From assembly GCA_027923505.1 (NCBI GenBank), contig BROI01000008.1, forward strand, positions 744,001-808,000: 64,000 nt of DNA, written 5' to 3'. This stretch comes from Mayamaea pseudoterrestris. Lineage: Eukaryota > Bacillariophyta > Bacillariophyceae > Sellaphorales > Sellaphoraceae. Positions 55,878 through 64,000 of the stretch are shown here, piece after piece (positions within the stretch are counted from its first letter, which is position 1; each line of letters starts with the position of its first letter). A program made the translations under genes and the position numbers. Below the pieces are notes generated by a model. The model ran no database searches and was not told the origin of the DNA. It was given only the letters and a program-made list of their open reading frames with translations.

Positions 55878-56783
55878 GTGCATTGATAATTATGTTTGAC
55901 ACTTGAAAGGCGATGAGTTGTTTCTATTGGATTGTATTGACGATGATTGGCGACTGTTTACGTTTATAATACACCTTGCCTTTGCATGGATATTGGCAGT
56001 TGCCAAAGTGAGCCGTGGGGAACATGAGGCTTTGGAGGCACTACGAGGGAAAACTTTAAGTATTTATAGCGACGTCTTATATGGTACCAAGTAGCGCTAT
56101 TTTTGGCCTGCAGCTACTACCATAGTCAGGGTAGGGTGGCTCTGCAATGGCAATCAATCATGTCGAGTGGATATGACTTGTAAGGCACCGCCGATTACGT
56201 CTGGTACGACCTTCTTCGTGTTTGCGGATTCTGGATTCTTCCATCCGCTACTTTCACCGGTGATGGTATGCATGGCAACGCTACTTTTAGGTCTGCTTCG
56301 ATTCGGTCTATTAGTCAGAACAATCCCGGTCCTTCGACGCAATAGCTGAAATGTCAACTCCGACCCTTCACCACGTGGCCATTTTGCGTGCAGCACCATG
56401 TGAAATGCTCGACCATCACTCGCTTCATCAAAATACGGAAATGGAAAAGATCGGCAACTGCAACTACCGGTAATATTCGCAACGACCAAGGAGAAATCGT
56501 TAGATTGCAGACCGCCCAACACGTTTAAAAGAGTCATCGCATGCGAGTGAACTTTTGGCGACTGCGAGTGGCTACGTTTGTTACACGACAAGACGCGTTG
56601 GAGCGATTTAGAGTCGTGAAGCTGTGAAAGGCGAAAGACTGTGAGAGTATAGTGAATTGACACACGCATTGGTGACCAAGCGTTTATTGCAATTGAAATT
56701 GTTTATGAGTCGGTGTACAAGCACTTGCTTCTCGTGCCAGTAGTCATCTGTCATCTACGGTACTCGAGTTTGCGGAGGCGAAC
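55878..56783. other. intergenic: SPCS1 to HMG-box gene
   Basis: About 0.9 kb. A 171-aa open frame lies on the minus strand (56,669-56,154), Ser/Arg rich and without a recognisable domain. It could be an unknown gene or chance. The rest appears to be UTR and promoter. Confidence 0.4.
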
Positions 56784-57836
56784 ATGTCGGACAGCAACGA
56801 CGATGCAAACGGCGAATTACCAATCTCCTCTCAACCTGCTCATTACGAGGAATGGCGTGGAGGAGGCCAAACTGACGAAAGGTACCATTTGGAAAGAGAC
56901 GAGTCTACTGCTTTCCGTCCCGCCCATGACAGTGCTCAGGTTGGATCGATCAAAGAACAAGATGCAGACAATGCCATTCCACCCCCGCAAATTCTGTCGA
57001 CAACCGATGCACCACCTTGGCTATCCAACAATACATCAACGAGACGAAGAAAGAAGCCTCGAGGCATGCCAAAGAGACCGTTGAGCGCCTATAATATATT
57101 CTTCCAGACACAGCGACCCATTGTCTTGTCCTCGGCGGACAATCATGTTGACGGAAAGGGAGTGGGCTTTGCTAATCTAGCTAGGATTATTGGAGCTCAA
57201 TGGAAGGAGATTGATGACGTTGAAAGAGCAAAGTATGATCAGTTGGCGGACGAAGATACAGCGCGATACCGGTTGGAGATGGATGCCTATCATGATTGGA
57301 AACGCAAGCAAAACTTATATCAACATGACGACAACATGCAACAATTAGCACCGCCAGACGATCCTGTTACGAAGAACCATCAAAATTTTCTAATACTTGA
57401 TTATGACGAGCCACCACCTGTGACCAACAGTCGTCTTGCTTCCTTTTTAACGTCGCCGCTGCACGCTCGTTTACCCGACTCGGAAGCCCAATCGTCAGTA
57501 TACAATGTCTTTGACCATTCCAGTCACCATTTTGACTCGCAACACTCTTATCAATCCGCATGGTATCGAAGAGACTACTCAAATGGTGCTGCAGCTACGG
57601 GACGACGAATCGCCCCATTGTCTGTGGACGCACTGCCCATTCCACAAGGCGTGACTATCACTCTACCTGACCATACAGGCGTTGAACGTCTCTACACTGT
57701 CGATTATCGTCTCTATGTCATGACTAGACGCGAGGCGCGAGAATATATGCAGAGGCTTCGAGACATTCCCCGACTAGGTGTCCCCGAAATTGAGCCGCGG
57801 GCGCCATGGGATGCTGTCATTCCTCGACGATTTTGA
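56784..57836 (+). CDS. HMG-box protein
   Basis: Single exon of 350 aa, start in good context (GCGAACATG). Residues 88-98 are basic (RRRKKPRGMPKR). An HMG box spans about 94-176 (KRPLSAYNIFFQTQR, VGFANLARIIGAQWK, YDQLADEDTARYRLEM), with a longer-than-usual loop between helices 1 and 2. The box bends DNA, so a nuclear architectural or regulatory role is likely. The C-terminal half lacks a known domain apart from a compact, conserved-looking segment at about 280-350 (VTITLPDHTG...YRLYVMTRREAREYM). An AATAAA string follows the stop by about 65 bp. The target genes are unknown. Confidence 0.85.
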   Translation: MSDSNDDANGELPISSQPAHYEEWRGGGQTDERYHLERDESTAFRPAHDSAQVGSIKEQDADNAIPPPQILSTTDAPPWLSNNTSTRRRKKPRGMPKRPLSAYNIFFQTQRPIVLSSADNHVDGKGVGFANLARIIGAQWKEIDDVERAKYDQLADEDTARYRLEMDAYHDWKRKQNLYQHDDNMQQLAPPDDPVTKNHQNFLILDYDEPPPVTNSRLASFLTSPLHARLPDSEAQSSVYNVFDHSSHHFDSQHSYQSAWYRRDYSNGAAATGRRIAPLSVDALPIPQGVTITLPDHTGVERLYTVDYRLYVMTRREAREYMQRLRDIPRLGVPEIEPRAPWDAVIPRRF

Positions 57837-58230
57837 GCGCTAATTATAAGTAATTGAGAATGCGTGTAGGACTTGATTCACATTGCGAACTTGTAATGGC
57901 AATAAAATTATTGGTTCCGATTTCTGAGGGACATGCGATCATCACAGGTAAAGCGCTAAGGGAACACTACGGAGGTGCATAAACAGACGTTAAAACTACA
58001 TTGGCTGCTTTAATTTCATTTGTATTACTTGGACTGCTGCTATAATGGGATGCCAAAGGTAGCTACCGTATGACAGTCGATGGAGCTACTGTACGGTACC
58101 CCACTATCGAAAGAAGAAACGGACATCGCACTGAGCGTCGCACTGTGTTTCAGTGCTCCTCACAGCCACGAAAAGGATAAAATAATGGAGCACTCACTCT
58201 GTTGCGTAAAAGAACAGATCAAGCGATACC
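57837..58230. other. intergenic: HMG-box gene to NOP14
   Basis: 394 bp with AATAAA at about 57,900, a probable polyadenylation signal for the HMG-box gene. No other feature is recognised. Confidence 0.5.
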
Positions 58231-61200
58231 ATGGTAAAACGGAAGCAGAGATCCAAACGATCTGTCTCCAGTCTTCCAAAGGGATTGCCAACCCGTGGTG
58301 GCGGAGAGAATCCCTTTGAAGCCGTTCACCGCGCCAAGCGTCCCAAGCATGATGTCGTGAATCGCCCAACGATGAAATCGGCTGGCCCGTCAGCGCTGGC
58401 TCGTTCCATTCAGCAGCGACAGGAAGCTATTCAGGCCGCCCGCAAAGCGAGTCAATCGGCTAATGTGTTCCAGGATAAGCGTATTGGCGAGTACAACCCT
58501 GAGCACTCACAAGACGACAAGCAGATTGCTCGCTTGGTGCGAGAGCGAAGTCAACGAAGCAAACGGAGCCAAAAGTTTAATTTGGATGGCGACAACGAAG
58601 AATTACTGACTCACAAAGGGAAAACGCTAGACAAGCTCACTGCCGCTGACCATATCATTCTGTCGGATGACGAGGACGACGACTTTGGAGGGTTGGAGAC
58701 GGACCTCCATTTCGGCGGTGGAACGCAAAAGGCATCCATCTATGGCCACTCGGTTGACATGGCGGATGTTTACGCCCAGCGCAAGAACGACCTTGACGAT
58801 ATCATCATGCGACGTAAAATCCTCAAGGCGGAACGACTCGAGAACAAGCACATGCAGGAGGAAAAGATTGAAACCATGGACGAACAGTATCAGGAACTTG
58901 CTAATCTGCTCCAGTTTCGTGACAAAGAGAAGGAGATTAGAGAGTATACTGCGAGCCGACGTAATGGGACGCTTACGAAAGAGGATGAAGAGTTTGAAGA
59001 GTGGAATAAAGAGCTCAAAACCTTTCAATTTGCATCAACTAAGGTCAAGGCTGCGGATCGCACCAAAACACCCGAGGAGGTGGCCAAGGAGGAGGCGGAC
59101 CGGTTGCAGGAGCTTGAGACGAGGCGGCTGGCGCGAATGAATGGTGATTTTGATAGCGATAGCTTGGCTGATATCTCGGATGAGGAAGGCTATTCATCAA
59201 AGGTAACCATGTCGAAGAAAAGAAGGAAGGCAGATTCGGCTGAAGCGTTAGACTATGCCGACAGCGACGACGACGAGGGCGACCAACGAAAGCCACGTTT
59301 TACACCTGATGGGTTGGTTATGGTGAACAGGAGAGGAGAAGTTGTTGTTGAAAATGCAGAGGAAGAAGACGGCGATGATGAGGAGGTAGATGGAATCGCT
59401 AACGCGTCCATGCCGGAGCACGCCGTGGAGACGCGGATTCTCGCCAATTATCATGCGCATGCGCAATTTGATGGGCACGAATCTTGGTTTGAAGGAGTTG
59501 TTACGAATGTTAACAAAGATGTTGAATCCGGAAAGGTATCATATGATATAACGTACGACGATGGTGACTTCGAAGAATGCGTTTTGGCTCGTCATGTACG
59601 ATTACCGAGCGAGGCTGTTGTTGCAAACGTTAACCAGCCTTGTGAAACGGATAAGACGGCAAAGGCAAAATTAAGCAAAGCGAAGTCTAGAGCCAGGTAC
59701 GTCAATGGGGACAGGTAATCGTCGTAGATAGACGGTGTGTTCTTGAATTCGCGCTTTCGTGCCATTCGAATGCTGTTGGACCTGGAAGGGCGTTATGCTC
59801 CAGATAGGTTCTCGAAAATGATATTCACCCAGAGCAATAAAGACCATAATAGTACTTTTTGGATTGAGAATCCTCCCTTGAGTCTCCTTGGTATATACAT
59901 CTGCTAACGAACTTCTATGCCTCTTTTTAGAGCGACCATACCCTATGTTTTTGAAGTCCCTACTACTCTCGATGCTCTTCACGAGTTGATCGCTGCGCAT
60001 GCATCAACCGGGGAGGACGCCTCAACGATAATCGATCGCATTTACAAAGTTAACTCTGTACGACTTGATCGTCGCAACACAGAACGTATGCAAAATTTTT
60101 ACGATGTATTGCTGCGTCGCTTCGTGGCAATCGGCGATGCGATATTTGAGTCGGGCGGTGGTGGTCCACAGCTTGGCCGCTATAAGCAACTTAATGCACT
60201 TCTTAAAGCATTGTACGCAATGGCTCAAGATGCCCCGGATAGCGCAACAGCTGTATGGAGTCGACGATTGGGCGTATTGCAGAGTGCCCACGCGAAGCGT
60301 TTGCGCGATGCCGAGCTCGACACCCAAGATGAAGATAACGACGAAGAAATAACCGCTTGGCCTTCAACGGGAGTTTTTTTGGCCTTACGGAGTATAGGCC
60401 ACATTTTTCCCGTGACGGATCGGCGGCATCATGTTGTGACGCCAACGCTTCTATTCCTCGCGCAAATAATCGGTCACACTCCCGTTACATCTCTCTACGA
60501 TCTGGTTCTTGGCGTCATGTGTTCAGGCTTGTTGCTCGAATATTCAAAAGGAGCACAACGTATCGTGCCAGAATGCTTAGTTTTTCTTGCTGATGTGATT
60601 CGGCTCTATACGCCTGATGTTACTACGTCTGCAGGCGCCTTTGCACTTCCTTCACTTGGTGCTGCTTCCACTATGCATATATTTACGTCACTACGACTAG
60701 CGGTGTCGAAATTTGAAGCCAGTGACTGCTTACGATTGTCGCTGGAGAAAAGCAGAATTAACGGCGAAGAAATCAAGTCTGCGATTTTAGCGTCAGCCCT
60801 TCAACTGACGGAAATGGCTGCCAATTTCTTCGGTGTCCCTCAATCGTCAGTGACACAAGAGTCATTCGTCGTGCTAGCCGAGAGTGTACTCTCACTTGAA
60901 CCGAAGTCACGTCAGTATCCATTTCCTAAAGTTATGCAACAGAAAGTGAGCGACTGCGTGTCGGCAATATCAAAAGTTTGCCCCGGAGGATTGAGGGCAC
61001 CATTAAGGTTACGATCTGGTCCAACGATACGTGAAAAGGCAATAAAGAGCTTGGCTCCACGCATGGAAGATCCTTCAAAGTACTCCTTGTCCAAGGATAA
61101 AGGCAAAGGCGCGACGCAAGCTGCGCTGGACCGCACTCGTCGTGAGTATAAGCGCGAGCACAAGGCAGTGGCAAGAGAATTGCGAACGGATGCTGCGTTC

Positions 61201-61413
61201 TTCGAAGCTGAACGACGGAAGGATAAAGAAAAGAAAGACTCATCCGCACGTGCCAAGCGGCACAAGGCCTTTTCTTGGATGGAAGGAGAGCAGGCGACAA
61301 TGAATCAACAAGTCCGCCAAGGTGGCGGCTTACTGTCCGGTGGAGGTATTGGAGCTGCTCGAGCTAAGGCGAAGAGCGCCAAGGTTGGAATGAAGAAGGG
61401 CGGAAAGCTTTAA
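58231..61413 (+). CDS. NOP14: NOP14, small-subunit processome protein, with an inserted Tudor-like segment
   Basis: Exons 58,231-59,714 and 59,931-61,413, joined across a 216-bp GT-AG intron (branch-like CTAAC), give 988 aa. NOP14 features: NPFE near residue 27, DKRIGEY, the signature DRTKTPEEVAKEEADRLQELE (about 276-296), acidic runs, and after the intron ATIPYVFEVPTTLDALHELI plus the helical C-terminal domain with FPVTDRRHHVVTPTLLFLAQI. NOP14 acts in the nucleolus in 18S rRNA maturation with NOC4 and EMG1. Residues 400-459 (ILANYHAHAQF...SWFEGVV...YDITYDDGDFEE) look like a Tudor-type beta barrel inside the acidic linker, which is not a standard part of the family. The C-terminus is Lys/Arg rich. 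Confidence 0.88.
59715..59930 (+). other. NOP14 intron
   Basis: 216 bp, donor GTAATC, acceptor CTCTTTTTAG, phase 2 (AG|A, Arg). The join reads NGDR-ATIPYVF. It is the longest intron that I can place in the window. Confidence 0.8.
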
Positions 61414-61466
61414 TTATCATAATTGGAAGAAGGCGTTAGTTTTACAGAAAATTAAGTCGCAAGTTT

Positions 61467-63024
61467 TTATAAATTAGAGATGCCAATCAAAGCAAGACGT
61501 TTGTCCTGGCGCTCCAGAAAGGCGCGCTCGACTTCCTTGAATTCAGCCAACATGCTTGTGATCTCTTCCTCTGTCTTTGCTTGCTGCTCATTCATCGACG
61601 CTTCGATATTACGAAGCTCTGCCTCCGACTCTTGCCGGCGCGCCATAGCGTCTCGTCGACCCTTTTCAACAACCAAGAGACTAGCTTTCAAAGTGTCAAG
61701 AGCTTCTTGAGCCCCATCAATTTGCAATTTGTGATGCTTGCGCTGCGAAATAATCTTCTCCTGCAGCAGTTTGTGCTGATGCTTCGCCTTGTCAGTTTCG
61801 TACTGAATAGCGGATGTTTCCTTCTCATTGGTCTTGATCTGTTTCAGTGTCAGTTCGAGCTCATTGACCATCTCCTTGAATTTGTCCATTTGCTCGAGCA
61901 AGTCATCTAACTGGACTTCCACTTCCTCAGACTCCTTGTTAGCCTGCTCGAGCCGAACAATCTTGAGCTTGACCTCTTGCAGCTGCATTTCAAGTTTGGC
62001 ATTTGCTTTCTTTTGCTTCTCCACCTCGTCCTTCACGCACTGTACACTTGCTTTGCGCCTATCTGGACTGGTAACTATCTGCATCCGCAAGTTTTCTTCC
62101 TCTGCTTGCGCTTCCTGCAGGGACCAAATTGCAGTGGCCAGCTCATCCTTCAAATCGTTCGTCTGCTTTTTGAGGGCGGCAGCCTCCTCTCGCGAAGCCG
62201 ATTGTAACTGATTGTTGCGAGCAATATCCGCTTCAAGCTGACGGCACTCTTCTATAATAAAAGTGACTTCTTCACTTGACGAATGCGCATGGAGCTCCAC
62301 TTGTGCGTACTCGTCATTGAGCTGAACATTGTCCTTGTTAATTTGATCAAGCGCCACCATCAAGTCATTGCGCTGGGATGAATACGGTATGAGTCATGTT
62401 AGATTGTACCTTGATATTGAAGTAACAATTACAAAAAGCGTAATTCGTGTTGAGTACTTACGGCTTCATTCAACTCGGCAAAGACTTTGACTTGTTCATT
62501 GTAGAAGTTGCCAGCCAAGTTGCATATCGCCGAGAGCTGCTGCTGCAACCGCTTGGGGGTCGGCGTACCATAAATGTCTCTCCAGCTGAATTCATAGTAC
62601 CCGCAAGACTCGAACAAGTGTCGAAGGGCGAGAAAGAGTTTCATCTCAACAAACTGTTGCGTTTCCGAGTGAAGCTGTGTGTCGTTGTCGGGCGCCCAGG
62701 CACTGAGTGCTTTGTCGCTGATAAGAAAATCCTCTTCCTGCTTCCCGGAACAATAAGACAGCTGCACAGCGATAGCGACATTAGATGATGTTGTTTAAAC
62801 ATCGAGTTTAAACATCTGCTACAGCTGTTAGTACTCACCAAATGGAGAAAAATGTTGCGGAGTTTCTCTCGATTGCGATGCGGCTCATTCAGTTCATTCT
62901 TGGTTATGTCAATCTTCAAACCGGCCAAAGCTTGAATGATTTCTGACTGATGGAGAATTGGAAAACTGATGCGACCGCCAATGCTAGAGCTACGGCTCCG
63001 TTGGGGCGTCCCGTTGACAACCAT
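61467..63024 (-). CDS. NUF2: NUF2, Ndc80 kinetochore complex subunit
   Basis: Three exons on the minus strand: 63,024-62,839, 62,761-62,462 and 62,372-61,467; introns of 77 and 89 bp, both GT-AG and phase 0. The start at 63,024 (CACCATGG context) gives 463 aa, essentially the length of human NUF2 (464); an upstream ATG (63,150) would add 42 residues. Exons 1-2 form the calponin-homology-like head (FPILHQSEIIQAL, RNIFLHLLSYCSGKQEEDF, FVEMKLFLALRHLFESCGY). Exon 3 is a long coiled coil (about 165-460) that would pair with NDC80. NUF2 links kinetochores to spindle microtubules. The stop lies 53 bp from the NOP14 stop. Confidence 0.82.
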
Positions 63025-63621
63025 GGTGACGAAGGTACGCAATGCAGTTGCGTTTTGGAGAGGAAAGCGTTTGGCTAACTGTAAACGTGACGTATCGGCA
63101 CTCGTTAACGTCTGTTTGCTGGCTTTGCGCGCGTGCCAGTCATGTCTCACGATTCACTTAACTTCAACATGGACGCTTCCATTATTTCATTGCCCATTGG
63201 ATGGCCAAGCGAACCGATTGATATTCATCCGTCATTCCTTGATGGCATTGTGTCATAAAACGAGTGGCGTGGGCTAAAAGGCGTTTCGGTTGGACATAGA
63301 GGCGGTGCCGGAAGGACCGAACGTAGAACAGCACGCGGGGTTGGAGACGGGCGATCGAGCGACCACGATCAGCGCATTGAGCAAGCGACGTTCTCCGGAA
63401 GCCTTCTAATTGCGTCGAATCTGCATCGTTGTGGTTCAAAGGTAGGCTGATAAGGAAGAATCTTTAGGAGTAGAGCTTAAAAACATCAAGGAAATTATTC
63501 TCGCTCTTGGAGATTCAGATGAGAATCTTGGATTGTTGCGATTTTCGATTGACATCCCGTGCGTCCTCGCTCATTTATTATATTCTCCATTTATCATCTT
63601 TCAGCTTGTACAAAGACAGCA
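63025..63621. other. intergenic: divergent region upstream of NUF2 and the last gene
   Basis: About 600 bp with short open frames only. A pyrimidine-rich acceptor-like TTTATCATCTTTCAG ends at 63,605, so the last gene may have an earlier exon here. Confidence 0.45.
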
Positions 63622-64000
63622 ATGCCACAGAAGCAGTCGCCGGCAATGCCGTCGAATCTCGCTCCTCGATCGCGGAGTCGAACCGTCGGCGGATCGACCG
63701 AGCTTTCGCATGGCAATGGTAATGATGAACCAGTGGCAGATTCACAAATACCACGGCGATCCATCATTTTACCCAGTGCAGATAGACAACAATACATTGG
63801 ATCAGCGCCAAATACAGTCAATGTGTTTGGCAGAAGTCTCATCCCGCCGCAAAGCTCGTTTGCTCGAGCCATCGTCGGAAGCACTGACAAATTACATGTT
63901 ACCTCGAATGCCAGCCTGGGCATGGCACGAGGCACTGCGACGATGAGTAACAATTCGCTTCATCCGGGCATGTCTGGCCTTTCTGTACTTCTAAATCAGC
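63622..64000 (+). CDS. unrecognised protein, 5' part only
   Basis: From ATG 63,622 a frame stays open for 126 codons to the end of the window. The product starts basic and Ser/Pro rich (MPQKQSPAMPSNLAPRSRSR) and continues with low-complexity text (RRSIILPSADRQQY, VFGRSLIPPQSSFAR). It looks like a disordered N-terminus; no domain is visible. Shadow frames on both strands are shorter and closed. It is transcribed away from NUF2. A basic tail next to NUF2 might suggest NDC80, but nothing seen proves that. Confidence 0.5.
   Translation, partial: MPQKQSPAMPSNLAPRSRSRTVGGSTELSHGNGNDEPVADSQIPRRSIILPSADRQQYIGSAPNTVNVFGRSLIPPQSSFARAIVGSTDKLHVTSNASLGMARGTATMSNNSLHPGMSGLSVLLNQ

Noticed and set aside
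56154-56669. 171-aa gene on the minus strand
   Set aside because: No domain and no support beyond an open frame; mentioned only within the intergenic entry.
63622-64000. NDC80 N-terminus beside NUF2
   Set aside because: A basic, disordered tail is suggestive, but the calponin-homology head that would prove it lies outside the window.

Overview
The window is nuclear DNA of a eukaryote, most likely a stramenopile and probably a diatom. Genes are compact, carry few short GT-AG introns (about 64-216 bp), and lie close together, often tail to tail. The repeats are Ty1/copia elements resembling those common in diatoms. The organism call is an inference; no single sequence here proves it.

The left flank (1-10.6 kb) holds the 3' part of an MRG-domain gene (Eaf3/MRG15-like), a beta-1 type 20S proteasome subunit, a 2210-aa CABIN1/HIR3-like histone-chaperone subunit (one intron, minus strand) and a zinc-finger/ankyrin gene.

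The middle (10.6-48.3 kb) is a head-to-tail satellite with a 169-bp unit, about 110 copies in three blocks (10.6-14.6, 21.2-30.1, 42.5-48.3 kb), all in one orientation. It is broken by (a) a damaged minus-strand copia element at 14,611-21,208 with 5-bp target duplication CAGGG; (b) a decayed minus-strand tyrosine-recombinase retroelement at about 30.8-33.0 kb, itself interrupted by a 676-bp terminal-repeat miniature element (31,519-32,194); and (c) an intact-looking plus-strand copia element at 33,023-39,607, followed by an exact 2139-bp tandem copy of its 3' pol end plus LTR (39,608-41,746). Each satellite unit carries a 19-bp perfect dyad. Degenerate units at 30.2-30.5 and 41.75-42.2 kb link the satellite to old retroelement pol sequence.

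The right flank (48.3-64 kb) is gene-dense: a RECQ4-type helicase (3 exons), a CNNM-type CBS membrane protein (4 exons), signal peptidase subunit SPCS1, an HMG-box protein, NOP14 with an extra Tudor-like segment, the kinetochore protein NUF2 (3 exons), and the start of an unrecognised gene that runs off the end. Convergent pairs (proteasome/CABIN1, RECQ4/CNNM, NOP14/NUF2) end 39-53 bp apart. The flanking genes are housekeeping, chromatin and cell-division genes and form no pathway cluster. The unusual part of the window is the satellite and its nested elements.
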